From NCBI GenBank assembly GCA_038496445.1, contig JALMLS010000185.1, positions 1 to 64,000 of the forward strand: a DNA stretch of 64,000 bases, given 5' to 3'. The translations under genes and the position numbers were made by a program. The notes beneath the pieces are model-generated. The model worked only from the letters and a program-made list of their open reading frames with translations, was not told where the DNA came from and did no database searches. Shown one piece after another: positions 9,390 through 20,441 of the stretch. The DNA comes from Trichosphaerium sp. ATCC 40318 (lineage: Eukaryota > Discosea > Flabellinia > Trichosidae). Each line of letters opens with the position of its first letter. The first letter of the stretch is position 1.

Positions 9390-9810
9390 TTTATTGAGTA
9401 GATTTTTGCTACAGTTTGCCCTTGTCTAACGTGTACCTCCTTTTGGATCCATTTGTAAAGCGAAAAGCTACACCAAATACTAACACATTGTATTTCTGCA
9501 ACAGGGATGCCACACATCGCGTGTATCCTTGAGCATTCATGTTTGTTGAAAGTGAAACCAATACGCACAGATACAAAATTGTCAAAACCAGATGAATACA
9601 ACAGTTCTGTTAGCACTAATCAGTGACGTTTCACAAAGCAAAAAAGAACTGGAGAAAAGTAACGCAAGTAAGAAAAGGTAAGCTGAACGTTGGCGAGAAA
9701 TATAGTAGCTAAAGCCAAGGATGAAGTACCTACAATCACATTAGAAGTTTACATCAAGTTTTCTTTAGCATTATCAGTACCACGGAATAAAATACAATTG
9801 AGTGTATGTC
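9390..9810 (-). pseudogene. Multi-pass membrane protein family, copy 3 (decayed)
   Basis: The exon near 9790-9765 encodes YTQLYFIPW. The exon near 9740-9675 encodes the conserved YFILGFSYYISRQRSAYLFL. The exon starting near 9607 begins NCCIHLVLTILYLC but then needs a one-base shift to reach the family's SIWCSFSLYKWIQKEV stretch near 9430. The following tail exon is not found. The order and splice sites match copy 1, so this is a duplicated gene that has lost its frame. Confidence 0.6.
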
Positions 9811-10060
9811 CCAACACAATCTATAAATAAAACTGAAAGTTGACCTAAACGAAAAAATATGAACAAACAAACATACCAAACAAAAGCGATCAGCTCTAGC
9901 AGGTGGAAATCGTTTTGGGGTGGTACAAAATGACATGTGTGAGTTAAAGGCTGACATTCATACCATAAGCTTGGTAGAACTTAGTGGTAAGCTAGGGAGT
10001 GTAGATCTCGGGTAGTCCTTTAAGGCTGTTGAGGAATACAAAATGTTTTAACTATCAATT
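9811..10060. other. Intergenic interval
   Basis: No exon supported. It lies downstream of the UBA-Kelch-BTB gene. Confidence 0.4.
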
Positions 10061-13000
10061 TTATTGAATTACAGATACAGCATGTGCTGCTGAAGGTGGG
10101 CCAGAATCACTTTTAAACGTTCCTAGTAACTTATCATACAATCCAGACTCCCTCATTAGTGTATTCCGAACATCATCAGCCAACTCGGTCAACTGTGTGA
10201 AAAGATGCTTTAAAAAAAAACCAATCAGCATATCAACTCGGAACATATTCGAAAACACTTCTTTTGTGGACTATGGTATTGTCCTTTTTGAGCTGATAGT
10301 TATATTTATACTTACCTCATAGTTGTCTGCTATGAAATTTAATAACCGTTTGCGCATACCAGTAAGCTGATAGGCATCAGCACGTTGGTAAATATCAATA
10401 CAATTGTCTTTTGTTAAGTTCAATATAACTTGCTCTTCCAAGTGATCTATAAGCATTATATGTATATAAGAGAAATCATCAGATAATCCATAGTATCCTA
10501 TAACAATAAAATAAATAAAAGAAAAAAAAATACGTAGGTCAGAAAGAAAGGCGGAAAGAAAAAATGAGGAAGAAAATAAGAAAAAACAAAGAAAGTAAAA
10601 AATTACTTACCAGCGTTCGCTAGTATCTGCAAACAAACTTCAACATCAACTATATGAGAAAACTCTCCACTGTAAAAGTAATACACAAGTGCTTGAAGAG
10701 CAGAATACGATATCCCATGCTCATCTAAACCAGGAAGTTTCATCATACCTAAAAAAAAAGTCAGAGAAAAACACACGCTTTGCTTCATTTGGAGTTGCCA
10801 CGAAGTGGGTACCTAGTTTAGATTCGGACATGCCAGACCGTAGAACACCAGCAAAGAATTCTGATCTACAAGATAACAAAGCTTTGTGTACTTTCAACTC
10901 TCTTCCTTCAATCTCAAGCACAAAATCGCTCATTTCACCGTTTGTTAAAAGTTTAGGCAAATGCTATAATAGAAGAACATCAGTAAACATATTACTTGTG
11001 ATTACTGGTTTTAAAAAGGGTAATATTGTTGTGTTTGTGTGGTGTACGTACAGATCCAAGTAGAGGTGTCTTACACTTGCACAGATCAAGTTCTATTCTA
11101 TAGGAGCAAGGATCACTTAATTCAACTTGTAGTAATCTATCCAGAAGCTTTGAATTATCCTTGTGTTCTTCTTTAAGCGGTGAAAACTTTTCTAAAAAAG
11201 AAATTACTTCAGAGTAACACAAACGTGGGCTTGTTATCCTCAAAGGTAGAAGCAAAAAATACAAAAAAAAAATTAAGAAGAAAAAAGCACGTGCCTAGTA
11301 AACTATTTTTGTTACTGCTCACCCAAGTAAGCAAAAAATCAAGCAAAGGTTGTCTATCAAAATCTGCAGCAACACCAATAGCTTTACAAATATTTGTGCT
11401 TGTTAAAGAAGTTGCAAGGTAGCTAAAATAAAGTAAAAAAAAGCGTCCCAAACACCACCTTTTTTTTCATGAAAACCACGTGACTAAAAGTTTTTTTATA
11501 CGTCCGAAATTTCTTCGTTTTCTTGCCACAAAACAAAATCACGTGACTGGCATTACAATGTGGAAATTATAAAAAATACCTATAGCAGTGTCGCGTGAGG
11601 CATGCAATTTTAAAATCGCTTGATAGACAAAGAAGTGACATTAAATCTCTTAGATCTCTGAATTCATCTGGAAACTGATGGCAATAGATAAACTCTAAAA
11701 ACTTCGTGAATGCTTGCTCTACAAAAACACTTAGTAAATACCGAACAACACTATATACTCTCTTTAAAGAGAGCACGTACGTGTAGTGATATCTGGTACA
11801 TTGTTGCCACAAAGCAATGATGGACATCGCGCTTGAATAATAGCTCTAAAGTCAAAATGTTAATAGTTTTGTTAGGAATGAGTCGGTGGTTTTTGTTTGT
11901 ACTTGTGAACATTAAATTCCCTTCCAGAAACTGTGAGAACATGATCTGAAAAGTCTTCTTCATTTAAAAGAGTACGCATATTCCATGATAACCAGTTGAA
12001 CGCCTCTAGAAAAGAAAATCTATCAGAAAAAAATACAAGAAGAAATTATCACATCTAAAGACGCAAAGCCTTTGTTATTTTTAGTGCGTACCTCGTGTAT
12101 TCAACATGTAAACATCATTATGATATCTATTATTTCCTGAATCGAATCCACCAAATACCCATAATTTATTTTTAATAGCTACTGTTGTATGGTACCTACA
12201 AGTCAATCAGTAAAAAAAATAAAAAACCAAAATACAAATAAAAATGTTACGCACCCACAAGGAGATGGTCGGCATCCAGGCGTTTCTTCTATTGTCTCAC
12301 ATGCTCTCCACTCTTTATGTGCTTTATTTCTGGTTAGTATTTTGAAAGTAAAAGTTGATAGAGCACGAGAAATTAATAGTTCGAAAAAATAGAAATATAT
12401 CTTAGTACCTATATCAAGCATGTACACGTCATTCAAATATACATTACCACCATGTCCACCAAATATTATAATTTTATCGTTCACAACACATGCAGTGTGA
12501 TTATCTCGACGGCGTGGTGCTTGACCAGTCACAGTCATTTTCTTCCATCTTAAATGTTCTATTGAAAGAAAAATTATACCCAAGCTACTGATTATGTTTT
12601 ATATCATAACCCAAATAGTTCCACATACCTGTCGATAAATGATAAACCTCATTAGCACTTTCTAAATCATTTGTATCACCATCACCGCCAAATATGTACA
12701 TACAACTGTTAACAGAATCTGGTTTAAAATTAGTCAACTTAAAAACACTTAAATTACACCACAGAGAAGCGAATTGTTATTCGAAAAAATATACTATCAC
12801 AAGCGCAGATAGCAAGTACATCCTACTACTTAATTTTCGAGAAATCAAAGGCCAAATAGGTCAAAGAACTAGCGCACAAACAATATTTTTTTGGTTTTTT
12901 CGAATGTTTTTTTGGTACGTTGAAATGGAACGTACTCGCTGTGTGACTGTGTCTTGGTGCAGGAATTGTTCCATTAACACTAGATTTTGTCCAAACCATA

Positions 13001-14210
13001 GTCTCTATATCCACATATTAATAACACACAAAATACAAAGAACATACGTGTGTTTAATATATGTACTTCACCAAAAAAATGAGAGTTCTCTTTAAATCCT
13101 CCAAAAAAAAGTATATTACGACCTAAGCTTACAGAAGTATGATAACTCCTTGGATATGGTGTTGGTCCCTATATTAAAAATAAAATCAGTTTCAAAACAT
13201 CCAATACAAACAGATAGTTAAAACGTGAAGAACAAACACAAACTTTTCGAAAAAAAACTTTTTTCGGTTTTTTTTTCCGCACCGTAGTCTCCCCACGTGT
13301 CCAATGAAGTTCATCTGGGTTTTGCTTAACATTTAGTATATATAAGTCATTAAAACGCTCTCCACCATAACCACCAAACACAAAAATCTTATTACCAACA
13401 ACGCAAGTAGACTGACCCTAAAAAAACCAAAAATAATCAAAACCAAGAAATTCTTTTCAACTAAAAATCCCCTAAAGCCCGCAAAATCCCTAAATAACAA
13501 ATCACATACCTTACGAGGCCTAGGTATATCCCCAGTAGCCTTAACGCAACGCCATTCTGGAGTTGGTGACCCTTGAAGGTGTCAAAAAAACCAAAGTAAA
13601 TAAATCGGTTTAAACGTTATATTATAACGCTTGGCGCATATGTCATCATTTATAAAGCATTTTGGGATGCTTTAAATAAAAATAATAAAAAAAATACGCA
13701 CAAGTGTCTAGAATGTATATAACATCCATTGGATAGTACCCAGAATCACCGTCTCCTCCGAATATATACATTTGCTTATGAATTGCGCATGCACAGTGGT
13801 AATAACGGTTCTCTGGTTTTTTGCCTTTTGTCTTTACATTCATCCAAATCATCTTTGGTACTGGTATTTAAAACCAAGGTTAGCTAAAAGGAATAGAAGG
13901 AACGAATACGTTAATTTCTTTTTTGATTGTCCGCCGTACGCTGTGATTTGTTAGATGGCTTCTCATCTGGTTTTTCTATACGTTGGGCACCTATTGTAGG
14001 TGCGGTACGCTTTCCGGATGATAAATCATTTCGCTTTTTTGGTCTAACAGGCGTAGTAACAGCTGGTACAGTAGCTACGTTTTCATCAAACTTCTTTGCG
14101 AGTATAAAATCAATTGCTTGGTTAACACTGAAATTATTAAGCTTTAATGCTTCTATAGCAGCATTAGGGCCAAAACCCATGCCAACAAGCATCTCTATTT
14201 TCTTCTCCAT
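10061..14210 (-). CDS. UBA-Kelch-BTB-BACK-BTB-BACK protein (LZTR1-like)
   Basis: A roughly 900-residue protein built from about 17 exons with matching phases. Exon 1 (14210-13944) starts MEKKIEMLVGMGFGPNAAIE, a UBA ubiquitin-binding domain with the MGF loop, then a basic linker. The next eight or so exons carry Kelch blades (YIFGGDGDSG, FVFGGYGGERFNDLYILN, IFFGGHGGN-type motifs). Then comes a first BTB (LLNEEDFSDHVLTVSG), a BACK-like helical region, a second BTB (NGEMSDFVLEIEGRELKVHK through SEFFAGVLRSGM) and a second BACK ending at 10061. The Kelch-BTB-BACK-BTB-BACK order is that of LZTR1, a CUL3 adaptor for Ras-family GTPases; the N-terminal UBA is not part of that protein. One splice acceptor in the first BACK region is ambiguous. 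Confidence 0.85.
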
Positions 14211-14468
14211 CGTTTTTGGACGCAAGAATGCGTGTGGCGTTCAAAGAGAGACTATTTTCTGAATGACGTCAGTCTGAAAATTCGTTTGCTTTTTACAAAC
14301 CATTCTACACTCTTTCAACATGTAGTATGTGAAGCCTAAAGTAACAAAACAAGCATAATAGTTTATTTTATAATAGTAGAGCCCTGTATTAAACGTATTT
14401 AATCCCAGGTAGCAACTACAGTATTTACATACAAAAAAAGAACACCTAATGGTGTATTTAATGACATC

Positions 14469-15883
14469 TTAAGCGTCTGGTGATGACGCTTTCCAAGTTT
14501 CATAATTATCCTTCAACACGTCTGTAAACGTGTATAACCCTTTTGCCTACGCACTCGTAAGCCAAATATCGTAATGACACAACTCATAAGCTACGTACAG
14601 TAGAATTAACTACAACCGTTGGCAAAGCGCCTACAGGATCCAAATGAAATAATCTGTACGCCTTTGTATCGTTTACACCACAAGGCTGGAACAAAAACGC
14701 GCTTTGTGAAAAAAAAAATAGTCAGAAAAAAATGTTCTGAGAAAGTTGGAGACGTTTTGGAGTGTACCTGATGATTACATTTGCTCTGACATATTCCTTG
14801 GGAGATCCTTCAAAATCATCTTTTTTAATAGACTTGAATACCAGGCAACAAGTGCCATCTGGTTCCTGTAGAAAAGGAGTTAAGACATTGTTGTTTCAAG
14901 AAAAAAAAAAAAAAAAAAGCAATCAAAACTTTGGTTTTTCTTTCCAACTTAGCGACCAGCTGTAGTGTATAATCGATAGAACAAGTGTTTAGCTAACCAT
15001 TAAACGACGATTTTTTCAAAAAAAATAGATCAGAACAGCACCATCGCTGCAAACATGAAATGTTGATGGATTTTTTTTCCTTTTTGCAATTTCGTACCTC
15101 TGTTTTGGACATTACTGCTAATACTTCTCTTGGCCATAAAGGCCATTGAAGCTTACTAACCTACGTCGTTTTAGCTCTTTTTACTTGACACCACAAGTAG
15201 TCGTTACTTGGTAAATGATGCGAGTAGAAGGATCGATATCTTCTACAATATCCCATTTCATCAATGTACCGTCATAATTCCACTCTTCGTGTCGGAATGA
15301 CCATAGCATATCTGCAATTAACGAACAAGTTAATTCACGTTAAATCAAGTACTAAACATTCTGTTGTGCGTCTGGGAGCGTTGTTCGATAACTTTTAAGC
15401 GCTCAACGTAGTTTTAAGCTTTTTTTTTTGAATATAAAGCAATAGATCAAACAACGTGTGGTGTTGAGTGATCAATAAGACAGCGTAAAAAACCAGTTGG
15501 AAATTGTTTTGTTTCAAATAAGGAGTTATTGATTGCTTTACCTAGTAACTCCTTTGGATTGATACCATTAATCATTCCAAACGATCTAAAACAATGGACA
15601 GCGACACCTAACATTTTTTTGTAATTTAGCGCAACGAAATAGGCAATGGAGAGCGTATATAACCTTCAAAGTGCTTAGATTGGCCAGTTCTTCCTTCTCG
15701 TTTGAATGTCTCTTTCCATCCCTTATTTTCGGCTATCATATGCTAATACGCAGTATAAGCCTAACTACTCGACTACAGTTCGCGCAACGTCATTACTTTT
15801 GCTTTTTCAAGTGTTTCTTGCGCAATTTGCTTGTACATTGGTGTAGCATCTGGCACCTGCGATACAGTACTTTCTTCAGCCAT
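14469..15883 (-). CDS. START-domain lipid-transfer protein
   Basis: Eight exons reading MAEESTVSQVPDATPMYKQI, then GWKETFKREGRTGQSKHFEG, SFGMINGINPKELL, DMLWSFRHEEWNYDGTLMKW, DIVEDIDPSTRIIYQ, LQWPLWPREVLAVMSK, EPDGTCCLVFKSI through KEYVRANVII, PCGVNDTKAYRLFHLDP and ALPTVVVNST, ending ETWKASSPDA. The order 'WK...R..G', 'D...W', 'WP...R', 'C.V..S', 'VRA', then 'P......T.....D..G..P..VVN' is the START (StAR-related lipid transfer) fold, a helix-grip pocket for sterol, phospholipid or ceramide. There is no signal peptide or transmembrane helix, so it is probably cytosolic. The family's usual size (~210 residues) fits. Two acceptors are inferred from phase only. Confidence 0.75.
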
Positions 15884-16269
15884 GTTTTCGTCGTTAACAA
15901 CAGTTGTAGACTAGAATAGTTAAGGCAAGTCAACTCTTTCTAATAACGTCATACAAAGCCCCAGTGACTGTATCAGTCAAATGTACAAGTGTTGGAATTG
16001 TTCAGCCAAATTGATCAAAATAGAAAAAAACGTGACTTTTTTCGTTTAGTTGTACCATGCAAACCATTCAATTGTTGCAGTCTACTGGACACACTGTCAA
16101 GCAAGTCCTAATGTCTAACTTTCACGTGATACAATCTACGAACACATATCAACATTCCTTGTGTACAGGGTTAAGGCTAAACAACGTGAACTTCTACTGT
16201 TATTTGTTTAAAACACTACAAAACCCAGTTCACATTTGTACAACATTTTCGCTTGATTACGTCTGACAT
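15884..16269. other. Gene-free interval
   Basis: Upstream of the START gene. No exon with splice partners or recognisable coding was found on either strand. Confidence 0.4.
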
Positions 16270-16500
16270 AGTGTTGATAGGCTTCAACAAGAGTGAACAG
16301 TGTAGGATAACAGGTAGCCAGTAGGGTTGCCTTAGACACTCTCAGCTGTTATTCAAATTATGTCATTGGTAGTATATTGTCATGTGGCAACGCTATCTCT
16401 TGTACCATATTCCGTGGTACTGATCCACTAGAAAACAGTGATCTAAACTTCTGATGTGACTGTAGGTATATTATCCTTGCTTTTAGCTAGAAAGTACTTA
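16270..16500 (+). pseudogene. Multi-pass membrane protein family, copy 5 (5' half of a split copy)
   Basis: The sequence resembles the 6.09-5.92 kb (minus) and 19.18-19.34 kb (plus) copies: the cctta..ACTCTC..CTGTT..TCAAATTATGTCATT block, the CCGTGGTACTGAT splice region, then the GTGACTGTAGGTATATTATCC acceptor and exon start. Similarity stops near 16.5 kb and resumes with the next exon at about 18.5 kb. The inserted piece between them carries the antisense GTPase B segment. Confidence 0.5.
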
Positions 16501-16539
16501 CAGAAATACCATTTTTACTTTGCCTATTACTTACAAATG

Positions 16540-16660
16540 CAGTACATTCACGGACCAGAATCGGATTTTGAACGAATAGAACTGGGAAACTAATGTGTCA
16601 AATGGCGTTGGTTATTGCAACTGACAAAGATAGATTATATGCAACAGGAAAGCGTTGTAA
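16540..16660 (+). pseudogene. Fragment of glutaminyl-peptide cyclotransferase last exon and intron
   Basis: Bases 16600-16655 match the last exon of the intact cyclotransferase gene at 52.5-52.6 kb (the stretch AAAGATAGATTATATG.AACAGGAAAGCG) but with frame-disrupting changes. Bases 16545-16585 match that gene's last intron (CGGACCAGAA, GAACGAATAGAACTG). The order and orientation relative to the adjacent GTPase are the same as at the 50.4-53.8 kb locus, so this is the truncated edge of a duplicated segment. Confidence 0.65.
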
Positions 16661-16752
16661 AATAGTTGCAAGTAAAACTTAAGGCAAACTTTGTAAAGAG
16701 TGGTGTTGGTAACACCAGGAACAATCTACAAACCCACGTAATTGGTACTAGC

Positions 16753-18151
16753 TTAATAATCAAGTCGCTTTATTATCATAGATGCTAACAGAATAAAGGT
16801 TTCTGTAACTGCAACAATAAAGTTAGACACTTGTATGTGTTGATGTAAACATACCATTGATTGCATCTTTGGAAGATATTTCAAAAAACTCCATCTTGTA
16901 TGCACTAGCAAATTCCTATTGTATTTTTAACACTTTAAGGAAATGTTAGGATGAATGTATTACCTGGGCAATATCAGTATCAACAGCACGTTCTTCAATG
17001 AGATCACTTTTTGTTCCAACAAGTATTGTTTGGGCATGCTGTTCTCCACTTCTTTCAGCCTCTAGACGCCACCGTTTTGCATCTTCAAAGCTCTGTTGGT
17101 TTGTAATATCATACAATATTAAAACCCCTCCAGCACCTCTATAAGGATTGGTACACAGTGTTCGGAATCTCTCCCTACCTGATAAAGACAAAACCATGTT
17201 AAAACAGAATCAACATTCAAAAAGGAGACTGGTCCACATCACCACAAAGTGTGAAAAGCTCACCAGAGGTATCCCAAATTTGTAGTTTAACAGTCTTATC
17301 ATACACTTTGATTGTTTTTACTTTCTACACACTATAAATTATATGGCGCTGTTTTAGCCTCAAAGGAGGTGTTTCTATTGTATGGCCTTGATTAGAGGTG
17401 GTCGCTAAAAGGCTACAAACTTGAAACGGCTAACCGACTAAGAAAAATAAGGGAAAACAAAATCCATTTTTTTGCTTGATACTAGGCATTATACCTATGT
17501 ATCGAACATAAAACGAATTTCAAAGCCATAAAGAGCATGTAGAACTTTAAAAAAACCATGTGTACCATGGTACAACACCAACAAAATCTCACATTTTTAA
17601 AAAGTTAGCAGATTACAGATCTTGCTGCTGAGTCTCTTAGCCGTCTGTTAACCAGCTTAGCCGGGACCACGACCACCTCTTATGACATAATTTTTGTGAC
17701 ATAGTGAGTTTATGTGGTGGTAAAGAATGGATTATGTGCCTTTTGAGGCACCACGTGTATTGTAACGTACAAACTCAACACCAATTGTGGAAATGGGTGA
17801 TTCGGTAAATGTGTCATCAACGAATCTAAGTATAATACTACTTTTTCCAACACCAGAATCTCCAGCTAAAACTATTTTGAATAAATAATCACTAATAACG
17901 CATCAGTAAACGGAATGAGCCATGAGGAATGTACTAGTCTGGTTTTGGCCCGTTTGTAGCCGCTGGAACTACTATAAGCTTGTCAGTCGCTCGAATACTG
18001 TAAATAGCAGAAAAAAAGCCCGAAAAGTAGTTTGATGGTTGTTGTAGTCCTCTGTAAGTTGGAAAGCAAAATATGCAGTAATCAAGTTAAACAGTCAAGT
18101 ACCTTTTTCTTGTTGTTTGGCGTGACTCTTTTTACTGCTTTTAACACCCAT
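16753..18151 (-). CDS. Myristoylation-signal Ras/Rab-like GTPase, copy B
   Basis: Seven exons: 18151-18103, 17971-17935, 17891-17771, 17324-17264, 17178-16964, 16915-16855 and 16808-16753. All phases close. N-terminus MGVKSSKKS (N-myristoylation consensus); second exon ends KPDY. G1 GDSGVGKSS, switch I STIGVEF, G3 WDTSGRERF, G4 TKSD, G5 SSKDA. The residue that is Gln in Ras/Rab switch II (DTAGQ) is Arg here, a change expected to lower GTP hydrolysis. It ends MIIKRLDY, with no prenylation cysteine. Intron 3 is about 446 bases because of an inserted inverted-repeat element. The closest relative is copy C at 50.8 kb. Whether B is expressed is unknown, but its frame is fully intact. Confidence 0.85.
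17394..17680. mobile_element. MITE-like inverted-repeat element in GTPase B intron 3
   Basis: About 290 bases flanked by AGAGGTGGTC (17394) and its complement GACCACCTCT (ending 17680). Inner arms are also partly complementary (TTAGCCG/CGGCTAA-type motifs at both ends). It has no coding capacity. The same element sits in intron 3 of copy C. The related copy A has a 47-base intron at this position, so the element was inserted there. I see no clear target-site duplication. Confidence 0.6.
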
Positions 18152-18479
18152 TGCTGTTTTTATTTGGTTTTTGCAAGCTTTCAAAGAATTGTATTTGACT
18201 GTTCCTGCCTTACCCGTTGAAGTTATGGTCTTTTTGCTAGTACATTGTGTTTAGCTCTAAAAGAACCACAACAACGAACCTAAGAATCTCCTTCAGCGAT
18301 GAACCTTATTTAGAACTCATACGCACAGTATGGTTTTGCGCTACTTTTCGGCAAGTGCAGGTAACAGATTAAGATAAAGATATCATAGCGGAGGATACTG
18401 TAGTTAACTAAAAGCGAGACGCATCACAACGTGATTTCTTCAAAATACAACTTAAAGTCAAATGTTCGAAGTTGAAAAA

Positions 18480-18720
18480 GTAGCGTGACCTGTGTTTGGT
18501 GTTACGCCAAGAGTTGTAAACCTAGCAACTTTATCTCCAAACAAGGGTGTTACAACGTGTATGTTTGTTTCAATTACTTCTGTGTTATGAAACGACATGC
18601 TTATCAATACTACTAGAATGGTTGACTTCATTCGGCTGTGATGATCTTGTATTTATCTGTTGGCTATCACATTCCAATGCGTGATAGTGTACGCCATGGT
18701 TTGCTGAAAACTTACAAGTT
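18480..18720 (+). pseudogene. Multi-pass membrane protein family, 3' half of the split copy
   Basis: Bases 18615-18705 match the central exon of copy 1 (GGTTGACTTCATTCGGCTGTGATGATC, then ATAGTGTACGCCAT), with stops. Together with the 16.27-16.50 kb piece it makes one gene copy interrupted by the ~2 kb antisense GTPase B segment. Confidence 0.5.
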
Positions 18721-18859
18721 CTGTCAGATGCAACGGTAACAAAAATTCACCAGTATTTTTATGGTTACAATAATCACGTGTCAAGCCATGAAAACTCGCA
18801 ACAATTGGTTCAAAAGCTTGAAAAATCGATATTTCCTGTTACAAGCGACTCTCTTCTGT

Positions 18860-19770
18860 ATAAAGACGCTAGTTAAAGGAGTTAAGAATTTTCTGGTTTC
18901 TTCTAAGATCCCAATGAACAAAAGCCAGTCAATCAAGATCCATATTCGTTATTTGGGTTTTTATTGAGAAGAAACAACACTATGAACCTCAACGATGATA
19001 TTGAGCCTACAGATGGTATCAATGAACTTATCAAGTCATTCCGCCGACTGATAATAATGCAAGCCGTACGCATGCCACACTACAGTATTTGTAAAGTAAT
19101 ACACTAGCTTCTAAAGATCGAAAACCTCATCCTATTTTTTTGGGTTTTTGTTGTTGTTCATAGGTTTCTTCCTTTAGGCGTTCTCTGTTGCCACTCAAAT
19201 AGTATCATTTCTATTTTATTGTCTTGGAGCATACACCCAATTGTATTTTATTCCGTGGTACTGATAATGCTAAAGAAAACGTGATGTAAATTTCTAATGT
19301 TACTGTAGGTACTTCATCCTTATGTTAACTTACTGTGTTACTCTTAAACTTTTCCGTTCAGTTTATCTGTTCTGGCTTGTACGTTTTTTAGTGTTGCTCA
19401 TTTTTGTTATGAAACGCCATGCTGAGTAATACTAATAGAACGGTTGTATTCATTTCATTTGTTTTGTTTTGTATGTTGTTGTATTGGTTTTCACTGTCCG
19501 AGAACGTGAATGCTCAAAAGTACACTTATTGTTTGGATGGCTTGTTGCGCTTCTAGAATGCATGTGTATTTTCTGTAGCTTTTGGATTTGCAATAGAATC
19601 CAAGCTGAGGTACCACGTGCTCTTTTTTTTTTATTCGTATTTCATCAGTCATTTACAGTCTTTCAAGGATAAATCAGCAGGAGAGTCTTCATCAAAAGAG
19701 GAAGCGTATCAAGGCGCAAATGTACATATTGATTTAAAGTTGTCACTACCATTTCACCAAGCATTTTCGT
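18860..19770 (+). pseudogene. Multi-pass membrane protein family, copy 4 (best preserved)
   Basis: Exons: 18.9-19.09 kb (VNQDPYSLFGFLLRRNNTMN and LIIMQA), about 19.21-19.26 kb (LGAYTQLYFIPW), 19.31-19.375 kb (YFILMLTYCVTLKLFRSVYL), 19.44-19.62 kb (NGCIHFICFVLYVVVLVF through CIFCSFWICNRIQAEVP) and a polar tail exon near 19.67-19.74 kb (DKSAGESSSKEEAYQGANVH). A second similar tail exon follows near 19.78-19.85 kb (DKSQLNHDVEDSPSNKEVPQ). The W|Y and L|N joints are in frame across typical introns. Four hydrophobic stretches suggest a multi-pass membrane protein. The join from the first exon is not resolved, so it is uncertain whether this copy is functional. Confidence 0.45.
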
Positions 19771-20441
19771 AGGATAAATCACAGTTGAATCATGATGTTG
19801 AAGACTCTCCGTCAAACAAAGAAGTGCCTCAAGAACAAAATGTACAGAGCGAGTTTATCTTCTTTCTGTACCAGTGTCTTCTAACCAATTTTTAGGAGCG
19901 AACACACTTGTTTTTTTATAGAACCAGAGCCACTGCAGATACTCCATCTTCATTGCAAATAGGTTACGCTACATGGATTACCTTACAGTAATACCTATTG
20001 GTACAGTACATATACTGAAAAAATTGAAAGAAACCAAAGAGTAGTTCAATAAATTGATTGTGTTGCTGTTCCTGGCTTTTCTCTCTTGTAAGATATAACA
20101 TATCTGCGTTCTTGCTAGAGGGTATATTATGTATCCGATATAGAAGTGTCAGAGACTACAGGGCCTTCCAACAGGCATGATACCCAAACAGGTTCTGAAC
20201 TTGTGTGAGAATCTCCTTTTGTACATCTTCGTCTTCCCAGGTGCTCTTCAGCAGTACCCCTTCAACATTGCAAACGTATTGTGTATAGAAACATGTTCTA
20301 AAAGGATGTATCCTCAGCTCACATGATGCTAAAGTACCCTTTATGAATGTAACTCACTCGAGAAAAATTGTGGAAAAAAGTTGACTTCTAGCAAGACAAA
20401 AAGATACCTGTTACAACATCACAAGCAACAGCTCACCTATC
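19771..20441. other. Mostly non-coding interval with a short direct repeat
   Basis: After the possible alternative tail exon, no gene is supported. A CTGCAGATACTCCATCTTCATTGCAAA-like block near 19.94 kb recurs near 20.25 kb (CAGCAGTACCCCTTCAACATTGCAAA), a short direct repeat of unknown meaning. Confidence 0.35.
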
